Source: Synergistaceae bacterium (lineage in GTDB: Bacteria > Synergistota > Synergistia > Synergistales > Aminobacteriaceae). Taken from it: a DNA stretch of 64,000 bases. A model generated the notes under the pieces. That model worked only from the letters and a program-made list of their open reading frames with translations, did not search any database and was not told the DNA's origin. The DNA is taken from positions 32,733-96,732 of the forward strand of contig JAFRAH010000021.1 in NCBI GenBank assembly GCA_017405525.1, read 5' to 3'. Made by a program: the position numbers and the translations under genes. Below are positions 36,262-44,381 of this stretch, in pieces; position 1 is the stretch's first letter; the number at the start of each line of letters is the position of its first letter.

Positions 36262-37294
36262 TATAGGCATCGACTTAGGCACTGCAACGGTACTCATCTA
36301 CGAGAAGCATCACGGTGTAGTTCTCCGTGAACCCTCAGTAGTGGCAGTAGACCAGGATACAAACGAAATTCTTGCGGTAGGCTACGCGGCCAAAAGCATG
36401 GTAGGACGTACGCCGGGAAGCATTGTTTCAGTCAGGCCGTTGAGGGACGGGGTAATCGCCAACTACGCGATGACTGAGGCAATGCTACAGCACTTCATGA
36501 GGCGAATCACTAAGGGCTCGCAAAAATTCTTCAGGAACAGGGCGATGATTTGTGTTCCTTCGGGAGCTACTGACGTTGAACGGAGGGCAGTCCTTGAGGC
36601 GGCTCTTGAGGTTGGCGCAAAGGAGGCATACCTGATTGAGGAACCTATGGCGGCGGCTATCGGGGCTAACCTCAACGTTGAGGAAGCGCGCGGGAAAATG
36701 ATTGTCGACATTGGCGGAGGCACTACAGATATTGCGGTGATTTCGCTCGGAGGGGTTGTAGTCTCAAAGTCTCTCAGGCTTGGGGGCGACAAGTTCGACG
36801 AGGGAATAACCCGGTACCTTCGCCGACAGTACAACCTAGCGATAGGCGACCAGACAGCCGAGAACCTCAAGATCATGATAGGGACATGCATACCCCTCGA
36901 ACAGGACCAGCGAATGATCGTGAAGGGCCGGGACCTGGTGCAGGGCTTGCCGCGTCAAATCGAGGTAACCAGCTCAGCCGTGAATATGGCCATTGGCGAG
37001 ATGATTCAGACACTCGTTGACGGCATCCGTAACGTTCTGGAGCTAACTCCTCCTGAGCTTTCAGCCGACATTATCGACAGGGGAATAGTGCTCACAGGCG
37101 GCGGGGCACTTCTTCACGGACTGCCTGAGCTCATAGCCCAGCAGACAGGGATAAACTGTTTCACCGCTGAAAATCCGATGGAGAGCGTCGCACTCGGAAC
37201 AGGAAAGGCACTTGCTGAGATAGACGCTCTCAAGGGCAGGGGAAAGAGCACGATGCTGGTCAACCTCAAACGCTCATCACGAAAACGCTACTAA
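36248..37294 (+). CDS. mreB: MreB/Mbl rod-shape actin homologue
   Basis: 348 residues with the actin-fold motifs MFGTDIGIDLGTATV, IDIGGGTTDIAV-like VDIGGGTTDIAVIS, and LTGGGALLHGLPE. It starts at TTG 36248 behind GGGGGTG, inside the end of the previous gene. It polymerises under the membrane and guides wall synthesis. Its position just before flgF and flgG matches the mbl-flhO-flhP order of Bacillus, which suggests an Mbl-type paralogue rather than the main mreB-mreC-mreD gene. Confidence 0.95.
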   Translation: MFGTDIGIDLGTATVLIYEKHHGVVLREPSVVAVDQDTNEILAVGYAAKSMVGRTPGSIVSVRPLRDGVIANYAMTEAMLQHFMRRITKGSQKFFRNRAMICVPSGATDVERRAVLEAALEVGAKEAYLIEEPMAAAIGANLNVEEARGKMIVDIGGGTTDIAVISLGGVVVSKSLRLGGDKFDEGITRYLRRQYNLAIGDQTAENLKIMIGTCIPLEQDQRMIVKGRDLVQGLPRQIEVTSSAVNMAIGEMIQTLVDGIRNVLELTPPELSADIIDRGIVLTGGGALLHGLPELIAQQTGINCFTAENPMESVALGTGKALAEIDALKGRGKSTMLVNLKRSSRKRY

Positions 37295-37313
37295 CTGGAA
37301 GGGAGAATAATTC

Positions 37314-38120
37314 ATGCACAGGGGGATATATGAGGCCGCTTCCGGAATGCTTGTTCAGGAGACGCACCTTGACGTTATCACGAACAACTTGGCGAACGTT
37401 GACACGCCGGGCTATAAACGGAGGATTAGTGCAACTTCGGATTTTTCGGCCTTGATTGACAGGATAGAGAAGGTATCAGAGGATGGCGAAACCAAACTAA
37501 CGAGTGTCCTTCCTGCTGATATGCCGTTCAAGGGAAGACAGGTTATCGGGTCTCTTGCACTTGCGGCGGTATTCTCTGAGGATGTCATGGACACATTCCC
37601 CGGAGTCCTGAAGAACACTGAGAGCCAGCTTGACATAGCTATAGACGGTCAAGGCTTTTTCTCCGTTGCTGATGAGGCAGGTAACACGTTCTACACGCGC
37701 GAGGGTAATTTTGTGGTCGACAACAACGGCAACATAGTTACGCCCAACGGCATGACCCTTCAGGGCGAGGGCGGGGCAATCAGCATCGGGAACGCTACCA
37801 CCGTTGAGGTCAACAGGAGCGGGCAGGTCATAGCTGATGGCGAGGTAGTCGGTCGTGTTTCGGTGTACAACTTCGAGAACCCCACGTACCTCCGGCATCA
37901 GGCACGCAACCTCCTCACTCCAACGGAACAGTCAGGAGAGGCAGAGGCTGTCGAGAACGTCAGGGTATGGCCGGGAATGCTCGAAATGTCGAACGTCGAG
38001 GTAGTTACGGAGATGGCAAGAATGATTGAGGCCCAGCGTATCTATGAGGGGGCATCAAAGGCACTAATGACCCATGACGAACAGACCAGCAAGCTAATTA
38101 CTTCATTCAGCAGAGGATAA
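37314..38120 (+). CDS. flgF: Flagellar basal-body rod protein FlgF
   Basis: 268 residues. N-terminal YEAASGMLVQETHLDVITNN, followed by LANVDTPGYKRR, is the Flg_bb_rod motif. The C-terminal Flg_bbr_C region has MLEMSNVEVVTEMARMI and QRIYEGASKAL. It forms part of the proximal rod. It is 16 bp before flgG; the two are paralogues, and this one is called FlgF because flgG follows with the more typical N-terminus. AAGGGAGAATAA precedes the ATG. Confidence 0.9.
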   Translation: MHRGIYEAASGMLVQETHLDVITNNLANVDTPGYKRRISATSDFSALIDRIEKVSEDGETKLTSVLPADMPFKGRQVIGSLALAAVFSEDVMDTFPGVLKNTESQLDIAIDGQGFFSVADEAGNTFYTREGNFVVDNNGNIVTPNGMTLQGEGGAISIGNATTVEVNRSGQVIADGEVVGRVSVYNFENPTYLRHQARNLLTPTEQSGEAEAVENVRVWPGMLEMSNVEVVTEMARMIEAQRIYEGASKALMTHDEQTSKLITSFSRG

Positions 38121-38136
38121 AGGAGGAGAGTAATTC

Positions 38137-38928
38137 ATGTTACGTTCATTGTGGACGAGCGCATCAGGAATGATAGCCCAGCAGACACACTTAGACGTGG
38201 TAACTCACAACTTGGCCAACGTCAACACACAGGGCTATAAGAAACGCCGTGCAGACTTTGAGGACTTGATGTACCAGATATACAGAGAGCCCGGCGCACC
38301 GATTGATGGAGGTTCAGTAGTGCCTACAGGTGTTCAGGTGGGACTAGGAACGCGTGTAACAGCAACACCGAGCTTCATGGTGCAGGGGAATTTCCAGATT
38401 ACGGACGGCACGCTTGACTGGGTCATCAATGGCGAGAATGGATTCTTTCAGGTCAACATGGGGAACGGTCAGATAGGCTATACACGAGGAGGTTCATGGC
38501 AGATTGACGATCAGGGTCAAATCGTGAACGAGGACGGCTATTTGCTTGAGCCTGCAATAACAATCCCCGATAATGCGCAGTCTATCATCTTGTCCCCGAC
38601 CGGAGTAGTCAGCGTGAAAATAGGTGATGAGACAGAGCTTCAGGAGCTGGGGCAGATTGAGCTTGCACGCTTCATCAACCCCACAGGACTTAGGGCGGTG
38701 GGCGACAGGCTTTTTGTCGAGACACCTGCGAGCGGCCAGCCAATTACCGGCAACCCCGGCGAGGATGGAATGCCACAGGTAAGGCAGAACGTTATAGAGA
38801 TGTCGAACGTCCAAGTAGTCGAGGAAATGGTCGAGATGATAGTAGCACAGCGGGCATATGAGGCCAACTCCAAAGGCATACAGACGGCGGATGACTTGTT
38901 GCGTATCGCTAACGGACTGAAACGCTAA
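38137..38928 (+). CDS. flgG: Flagellar distal rod protein FlgG
   Basis: 263 residues: MLRSLWTSASGMIAQQTHLD, then VNTQGYKKRRADFEDLMYQ, typical of FlgG, and the C-terminal VIEMSNVQVVEEMVEMI plus QRAYEANSKGIQ. It builds the drive-shaft-like distal rod. AAAGGAGGAG precedes the ATG. Confidence 0.96.
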   Translation: MLRSLWTSASGMIAQQTHLDVVTHNLANVNTQGYKKRRADFEDLMYQIYREPGAPIDGGSVVPTGVQVGLGTRVTATPSFMVQGNFQITDGTLDWVINGENGFFQVNMGNGQIGYTRGGSWQIDDQGQIVNEDGYLLEPAITIPDNAQSIILSPTGVVSVKIGDETELQELGQIELARFINPTGLRAVGDRLFVETPASGQPITGNPGEDGMPQVRQNVIEMSNVQVVEEMVEMIVAQRAYEANSKGIQTADDLLRIANGLKR

Positions 38929-38938
38929 ATTACCGGCC

Positions 38939-39904
38939 ATGAAGAATATTGACTGCAGGCAGAGGCTCATGATGCTTCTGCTTTTTTTTGCGTTTGTTTT
39001 GCCAGTTCATGAGGCATATTCGGCACAGGCCATAAAGATAGAGATCCCCGAAGTCATATATACAGCCAAGACAACCCTAAAGCTCGGAGAAATAGCGAGG
39101 ATTACCGGCGGGAACTCAGGGACAAGAAGGATACTCTCAGGGCTTGAGGTTTACCCTGACGGAAATATATTAACCCGTGATGAAGTCTTGGGGGCAATAG
39201 GTGAGAGTGATGCTAGTGATGCACGTATTGAGCTCTACATGCCATCAAGTTCAAGGATTGAGACTCCCGGCTATGAGGGGAACTTTACCGAGACCGAAAC
39301 ATCATCAGCCAGTAATGCCCGGCCTGCCAGTGAGTTAGCTGGTGTGATAAAATCGCTCTCATCCTGGAACGGAAATGTAGAAGTCAGTGCACCCGGCCCA
39401 ATCCCTGAAGGAAGGCTCATAGACCCTCCCAGTATTACGCCGGGGGTTTCGGGTGTTACTCTCAGGTTTGAGGACAGCAGGGGACGAGTTACGCCGCTGA
39501 ACGTCAGGCTGACCTGGACGCAAAACGTAATGACAGCCTCCCACAACATCAAGAAGGGCGACAGGATTACGGAACGAGACATTTTCCCGCGACAGATGAA
39601 AATCACGAGGCCGGGGGTTTACGCGTCAAGTCCGGCGGAAATTATCGGCTTCACGTCAAACAGGAACATCAAGCAGGGTGAGCCTATACAGCTTTCGGGG
39701 CTGACGAGCTCAAGCGTCGTGAGGAAGGGCAGGCAGGTCAAGATTATCGCGCGTTACGGGGGGGCAAGTGCGGCGGCTGATGGTGTCTTGCTCGAAGACG
39801 GGAGGCCGGGCGATTGGGTCAAGGTTCGCAGGGCTGACGACAGGCGGATAACCTTACGGGCAAGAATCATCAATGAGAACACCGTAGAAGTAAGGGTAGA
39901 ATAA
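38939..39904 (+). CDS. flgA: Flagellar P-ring chaperone FlgA
   Basis: 321 residues with a signal peptide (MKNIDCRQRLMMLLLFFAFV, cleavage near AYSA/QA). The C-terminal ~140 residues are the SAF-type FlgA domain: ASHNIKKGDRITERDIFPRQ, then FTSNRNIKQGEPIQLSGL and RLDDAG-like RDGWVKVRR-type ending. It acts in the periplasm to help FlgI assemble. Located as usual upstream of flgH and flgI. Confidence 0.92.
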   Translation: MKNIDCRQRLMMLLLFFAFVLPVHEAYSAQAIKIEIPEVIYTAKTTLKLGEIARITGGNSGTRRILSGLEVYPDGNILTRDEVLGAIGESDASDARIELYMPSSSRIETPGYEGNFTETETSSASNARPASELAGVIKSLSSWNGNVEVSAPGPIPEGRLIDPPSITPGVSGVTLRFEDSRGRVTPLNVRLTWTQNVMTASHNIKKGDRITERDIFPRQMKITRPGVYASSPAEIIGFTSNRNIKQGEPIQLSGLTSSSVVRKGRQVKIIARYGGASAAADGVLLEDGRPGDWVKVRRADDRRITLRARIINENTVEVRVE

Positions 39905-39923
39905 CCTACAGGAGGGATAAATC

Positions 39924-40499
39924 ATGAAGAGAAAGTTTTTGTGCGCATTACTGGTTGTGATGCTTCCGGCGGCATCATTCGGGGGCTCATTGTGGGATGA
40001 CAACGCCAACTGGTTCGCTGACGCAAGGCCGGGAAGGGTTGGCGACATTGTTACGGTAAAAGTTGAGGAACAGACAGGCGCAAAGGACGAGGCCAATATG
40101 GACATCAAGAAGACATCGAACTACAGCATCACCAACACTACAGGTGATGCCGGTATCCTGAAGTTCATTCGCGGCTTGATCTTCTCCACAGCCAACGATA
40201 CAACGGGAGACGGGAGCGTTGAGAGGAAACACAGCGCAACTACGACTCTTGCCTGCCTAGTTACGGAAGTCCTCCCTAACGGCAACTTAGTGATAGAAGG
40301 CACAAGGGACGTAAGAACAAGTGATGAGACGCTCCAGCTCCAGCTTGTTGGAGTGATACGCCCCCAAGACGTGAACGCTGACAACGAGATAAGCAGCCAG
40401 CTCATAGCCAACGCAGAAATAGCCGTGAAGGGTCGCGGTGTAATCTCACGCACTCAGAAGCCCGGAGTGATTACCCAGATACTGCAGACGGTGTTCTAG
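39924..40499 (+). CDS. flgH: Flagellar L-ring protein FlgH
   Basis: 191 residues, shorter than the ~230 of enterics. Motifs: SLWDDNANWFADARPGRVGD, VTVKVEEQT, and the C-terminal VNADNEISSQLIANAEI and GVISRTQKPGVI. It forms the outer-membrane ring of the flagellum, which implies a diderm cell. Unlike most FlgH proteins it lacks a lipobox Cys at the signal peptide end (PAASFGGSLW), so it is probably cleaved by signal peptidase I. AGGAGGGATAA precedes the ATG. Confidence 0.93.
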   Translation: MKRKFLCALLVVMLPAASFGGSLWDDNANWFADARPGRVGDIVTVKVEEQTGAKDEANMDIKKTSNYSITNTTGDAGILKFIRGLIFSTANDTTGDGSVERKHSATTTLACLVTEVLPNGNLVIEGTRDVRTSDETLQLQLVGVIRPQDVNADNEISSQLIANAEIAVKGRGVISRTQKPGVITQILQTVF

Positions 40500-40508
40500 G
40501 TGTCGGCC

Positions 40509-41636
40509 ATGAAGAGAATACTCACAGCACTAACCCTAATCCTCGCGTTCTGTGGCGTTTCGTTCGGGGCGGTCAACCTCCAGGACATGGATTTTTCCCG
40601 CGTCAATCCCAGAGTTCGCATCAAGGACATCACGGAAGTCGAGGGTGCACGTGGAAACCAGCTAACAGGTATCGGGCTCGTTACTGGTCTGAACGGTACA
40701 GGGGACAATTCACCGATGGCCGTCCAGATGATGCGGAACGTCATGCGGAATTTCGGGGTTACCCTTGATGCCCGCTCAGTCAGAACGAGGAATATAGCCG
40801 TTGTAGCACTCACTGCCCAGCTCCCTCCGTATGCACGTCCCGGCCAGAATATCGACGTGAACGTCAGCACAATGGGCAATGCGTCGAGCCTCTCAGGTGG
40901 AACGCTCATTCAGTCGCCGTTGAGGGCAGCAGACGGGAAGGTCTACGCCGTAGCTCAGGGGCCGGTAATGGTCGGGGGGTCAAGCACTCAGGGAGCAGCC
41001 GCCTCACGTACCCAGAACATCCCGACAGCCGGACGCATTCCGGGGGGCGCAATCGTTGAGCGTGAAGTTCCGAGTGATTTCAGCATGGGAGGACAGGTTG
41101 CGTTATTGCTCCGTGAACCTGACTTCACCACGTCCCAGAGAATAGCCGACGCGATTAACCGGGCTTATGGTGTCGTGGCCTATGCAGTCGATGCAGGGAG
41201 GGTTGAAGTGAATTTGCCCGGTCCATACGTCCAAGCACCTGCGGCATTCCTCGCGAACATGGGAGGCATTGAGATTGAGCCCGACACTACCGCCAAAGTT
41301 GCCGTCAATGAACGCACCGGTACTGTCGTAATGGGCGGGAACGTCAGGATTAGTGCTGTCGGTGTGGCACATGGTAATCTTGTCGTTACTGTCGGTGAAA
41401 GTCCCACTGTCGTACAGCCTGAGAGCCTCAGCGGCGGAGTTACTACTGTTGTTCCGAGAACTGACATCACTGCCGACGAGGACGGCGGCGCAATGATAGC
41501 CATGCCAGCGACTACCACAGTGAGGGACATGGTGAGGGTGTTGAACTCATTGGGTGCAAGACCCAGAGACGTAATCGAGATACTTCAGGCCATCAGCAAG
41601 GCAGGGGCACTTCACGGCGAACTGGTTACCATGTGA
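40509..41636 (+). CDS. flgI: Flagellar P-ring protein FlgI
   Basis: 375 residues from the ATG at 40509 (AGGTG upstream; a GTG at 40500 is also in frame). Signal peptide, then RIKDITEVEGARGNQLTGIG, GLVTGLNGTGDNS, and the C-terminal VRVLNSLGARPRDVIEILQA. It makes the ring in the periplasm around the rod. The stop is 7 bp before the glycosyltransferase gene. Confidence 0.95.
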   Translation: MKRILTALTLILAFCGVSFGAVNLQDMDFSRVNPRVRIKDITEVEGARGNQLTGIGLVTGLNGTGDNSPMAVQMMRNVMRNFGVTLDARSVRTRNIAVVALTAQLPPYARPGQNIDVNVSTMGNASSLSGGTLIQSPLRAADGKVYAVAQGPVMVGGSSTQGAAASRTQNIPTAGRIPGGAIVEREVPSDFSMGGQVALLLREPDFTTSQRIADAINRAYGVVAYAVDAGRVEVNLPGPYVQAPAAFLANMGGIEIEPDTTAKVAVNERTGTVVMGGNVRISAVGVAHGNLVVTVGESPTVVQPESLSGGVTTVVPRTDITADEDGGAMIAMPATTTVRDMVRVLNSLGARPRDVIEILQAISKAGALHGELVTM

Positions 41637-41643
41637 GGGTGCT

Positions 41644-42732
41644 ATGCTGTCGGTGTACTATGACTACCAGATAATGCTTGCTCAGAAGTTCGGGGGAATT
41701 TCGAGGTACATCTACGAAATTTCCTCAAGGCTTCCCGGATTTGGCGTTGACGTGAACATGAACTGCATTCGGAATCACAACTACTATTTTTCCGGGAGAA
41801 TGGGCATCTCAGATTTCCCGGCAAATAAATTTCTCAGGCTCTCAGAACTCGCAACCTTCCACTACGTCAACAAGGCAGCACGATTTTTTGACTTGAGGCG
41901 CGGGAATTATGACATCTTCCACCCGACATATTACTATGCTTCGAGACCTTCACACGGAAAACTCATTGTTACAGTCCATGACATGACGCACGAGAAGTAT
42001 TCAGGAATTTACCCCGTGAACGAACGAGTAATCCGGGCAAAGAAAAGAATAGTTCATCAGGCTGACAGGATTATTGCCGTCTCTGAGAACACAAAGCGCG
42101 ACATACTGAGCTATTATTCTGACGTTGACCCGGCAAAAATCAGCGTCATCTATCACGGTGCCTCAATGTCCTCACGTGAAAGCCTGCCTTCACCCCTTGA
42201 GCATGACTACGTCCTCTATGTTGGAGGCCGGGAAATGTACAAGAACTTTCCCCGTTTCACTGAGGCCATGAAGGAGGTCATGACACGGCACAAAAATATT
42301 CACGTCCTCTGTGCTGGAGGAGGGAGCTTCACACGAGGGGAGGCTTCATCTTTCGGGGAGTTCTCGGCACGCTTCCATCAGGCCGGATTGAGTGATGAGG
42401 GACTTGCCGGGGCGTATCAGAATGCATTGTGCTTTGTCTTCCCGTCAGAATATGAGGGCTTCGGCATACCGATACTTGAGGCGTTCGCGTGTGATTGCCC
42501 TGTGGTGTGCTCACGTTCGAGCTCACTCCCTGAAGTTGCAGGAGAGTCGGCAGTGTACTTTGACCCGCTGGACTCCAGGGACATGGCCGGGGCTGTCCTG
42601 AAGGTGATTGAGGATGAGGCATTGCGTGAGAGGCTCAGAAGTTCGGGACGTGAGAGGCTGAAACTCTTTGGCTGGGACAAGGCGGCACGTGAGACACTGG
42701 AATGCTACAAGCTCACACTGAAAGGAGAATGA
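41644..42732 (+). CDS. Glycosyltransferase family 4 inside the flagellar operon
   Basis: 362 residues of the GT-B fold: MLSVYYDYQIMLAQKFGGIS, the acceptor-domain segment VTVHDMTHEKYSG, IIAVSENTKRDIL, then the donor domain YVGGREMYKNFPR and FPSEYEGFGIPILEAFACDC, ending ERLKLFGWDKAARETLECY. The E-x7-E motif is complete. It lies 7 bp after flgI and 3 bp before flgJ, so it is co-transcribed with basal-body genes. It may modify a flagellar or surface component, or it may simply be a hitch-hiker; the sequence does not decide. Confidence 0.92.
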   Translation: MLSVYYDYQIMLAQKFGGISRYIYEISSRLPGFGVDVNMNCIRNHNYYFSGRMGISDFPANKFLRLSELATFHYVNKAARFFDLRRGNYDIFHPTYYYASRPSHGKLIVTVHDMTHEKYSGIYPVNERVIRAKKRIVHQADRIIAVSENTKRDILSYYSDVDPAKISVIYHGASMSSRESLPSPLEHDYVLYVGGREMYKNFPRFTEAMKEVMTRHKNIHVLCAGGGSFTRGEASSFGEFSARFHQAGLSDEGLAGAYQNALCFVFPSEYEGFGIPILEAFACDCPVVCSRSSSLPEVAGESAVYFDPLDSRDMAGAVLKVIEDEALRERLRSSGRERLKLFGWDKAARETLECYKLTLKGE

Positions 42733-42735
42733 CAC

Positions 42736-43137
42736 ATGATTAACCCCATACCATCATCAAGGATAGTGAACACGAACATCAACCCTGAAGTCCATAACAC
42801 ACCCGACGCGATCAAGCTCAAGGAATCATGCCAGCAGTTCGAGAGCATACTATGGGCTAAGCTCTGGAAGGACATGCGGAAATCAGCAATGGCAATCAGC
42901 GGCAACGAGAAGGGACGGCCCTATCAGCAGATGGAGGAGTTATCGCTTGAGATGGCCAGTGATGACCTGGTTACGAGCTCAGGAGGTGCCGGATTGTGGA
43001 AGATGCTCTATGACAGCATGATAGGCAAGCTAGCGGCAGACATGGACGCTGAACAGAGACGAGCTGCCGACAATGAGGCAGAACAGCCAGACCTTGAGAC
43101 GGGGAACGAGACACCTGGATTTGACGTTCAGGGCTGA
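42736..43137 (+). CDS. flgJ: Rod-binding protein FlgJ (no muramidase domain)
   Basis: 133 residues with the rod-binding domain only: KESCQQFESILWAKLWKDMR, then YQQMEELSLEMASDDL and GGAGLWKMLYDSM. The peptidoglycan hydrolase domain of enteric FlgJ is absent, as in many other phyla. The C-terminal tail is acidic. AAAGGAGAATG precedes the ATG. It is the last gene of the operon. Confidence 0.92.
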   Translation: MINPIPSSRIVNTNINPEVHNTPDAIKLKESCQQFESILWAKLWKDMRKSAMAISGNEKGRPYQQMEELSLEMASDDLVTSSGGAGLWKMLYDSMIGKLAADMDAEQRRAADNEAEQPDLETGNETPGFDVQG

Positions 43138-43151
43138 ACAGTGAAGGATTG

Positions 43152-43182
43152 CCCCCGGTGTTAGTGCCGGGGAATTTTTTTT
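43152..43182 (+). terminator. Terminator of the mreB-flg operon
   Basis: CCCCGG/CCGGGG stem with an 8-nt loop, then two A and eight T. Confidence 0.88.
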
Positions 43183-43185
43183 GCC

Positions 43186-44238
43186 CTAACGCAACAACTT
43201 TCCGGGATAGAACACGTACTCAACCCAGCGCAGGCACTTCACGTTCCTGTAGAGCCACACCACAGCAAGGGGAACTATAACCGCAAGGACGAAGCACACC
43301 AAGAACAATACCACATGCGGCAGAAGGGACGGAAGCCCGGTTAGCTTGCATATCAGCCTGAAGACAGACGTAACATAATTGTGAAGGCAGTAAATCACCA
43401 TGCAGTTAGTTCCGCACAAAGCAAGAAATTTCACAGCTACCCTGAGCGAGTAGAACATGATGAACAACCCTGAAGCCGAGAGAAGAGATGCTGAAGTCCT
43501 CGTGAAGAAGCTGGAGCCGCCGGAAAAGAACGGGATAAAGTGGAATGCTGCACCGGCCATGAATGACACTGCCCCCAAAGTGAACGAAGGATGAACTACG
43601 GACGTGATGACTTCATGGCGTTTCAGGACAAAGCCCAAGTGAAACCAGAGACCATAAATCCCAACAGAAGAAGGAACGTTTACCCCGAAGAGCCCGGAGG
43701 CAACAAACAGCAACAGCCAGAATGAGGCATGAAGAAGCTCATTACTTGCGCGGAACTCAAAGGCAAGGTGAACTGCTTTCACGAAGAACAGCGTGCAGAG
43801 AAACCAGTACTGATTGAAGCCCCTGATGGGAATAACATAGAGTTCTGAGAGTGTCGCAGGCTTGAAGTTTATCGGGTTTAATGATGAGAATACGAGGTAG
43901 TTTATTGACCAGTAGGCCAGTGAGAAGAACAGGCAGGGAACGTACAAATCAAGTATGAATTTCCTGAACCACCCGGAATATTTTTGCCCTTCAACGGCGC
44001 GATCCTTCATTCCGTGCGAATACCCCGCTATCATGAAGAACAAAGGCATGTGGAAGCTGTAGATATAGTCGTGAATGACAAGGCCGCGTCCCATGTTCAT
44101 GCCTGAACGGTGAACCCAAAGCATCACATGGGCAAAAACTATGACGATGTAGCCGAAGCCCCTCAAGGAATCAAGGACAATATCCCGCCCATCGCCCTGA
44201 AGCCCTGAAGCCCTGAAGCCCTGAAGCCCTGAAGCCAT
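43186..44238 (-). CDS. Membrane acyltransferase (family 3, OafA/YrhL-like), putatively phase variable
   Basis: 350 residues with about ten membrane helices. The family start RDIVLDSLRGFGYIVIVFAH and the catalytic-type His in VFAHVML are followed by HMPLFFMIAGY. Such proteins add acyl groups, often acetyl, to surface sugars. The first 14 codons after ATG 44238 are made of an 8-bp repeat, and no ribosome site lies near this ATG. A better start at 44257 (GAAAGGAG, 10-nt spacing) is out of frame with the body at five repeats and would be in frame with three or six. The gene is thus probably switchable; this allele reads as weak or off. Confidence 0.88.
   Translation of the reverse strand: MASGLQGFRASGLQGDGRDIVLDSLRGFGYIVIVFAHVMLWVHRSGMNMGRGLVIHDYIYSFHMPLFFMIAGYSHGMKDRAVEGQKYSGWFRKFILDLYVPCLFFSLAYWSINYLVFSSLNPINFKPATLSELYVIPIRGFNQYWFLCTLFFVKAVHLAFEFRASNELLHASFWLLLFVASGLFGVNVPSSVGIYGLWFHLGFVLKRHEVITSVVHPSFTLGAVSFMAGAAFHFIPFFSGGSSFFTRTSASLLSASGLFIMFYSLRVAVKFLALCGTNCMVIYCLHNYVTSVFRLICKLTGLPSLLPHVVLFLVCFVLAVIVPLAVVWLYRNVKCLRWVEYVFYPGKLLR
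44194..44233 (-). repeat. Octanucleotide tandem repeat at the acyltransferase start
   Basis: Five perfect copies of GCCCTGAA (plus strand; TTCAGGGC on the coding strand) and a partial GCC at 44234-44236. The unit is not a multiple of three, so each gained or lost copy shifts the reading frame, as at known contingency loci. Confidence 0.95.
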
Positions 44239-44292
44239 TATGAGCCGTTAAACTCATTTGTCAACTGCTCCTTTCGTGATTTTTTCCCTGAC

Positions 44293-44301
44293 ATTCTAGC
44301 A
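44293..44301 (-). promoter_or_regulatory. Extended -10 promoter of the acyltransferase
   Basis: TGCTAGAAT on the minus strand, 36 bp before the ATG at 44257. Confidence 0.55.
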
Positions 44302-44326
44302 CATGAGGCATGAAGAATTTTCAGCG

Positions 44327-44335
44327 TGATAAAAT
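44327..44335 (+). promoter_or_regulatory. Extended -10 promoter of the glycerate kinase gene
   Basis: TGATAAAAT on the plus strand, 47 bp before the ATG at 44382. Confidence 0.55.
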
Positions 44336-44381
44336 ACAGTCATTCCGCGAAAAAACTAACACAATAAGGAGACGTATTCAC

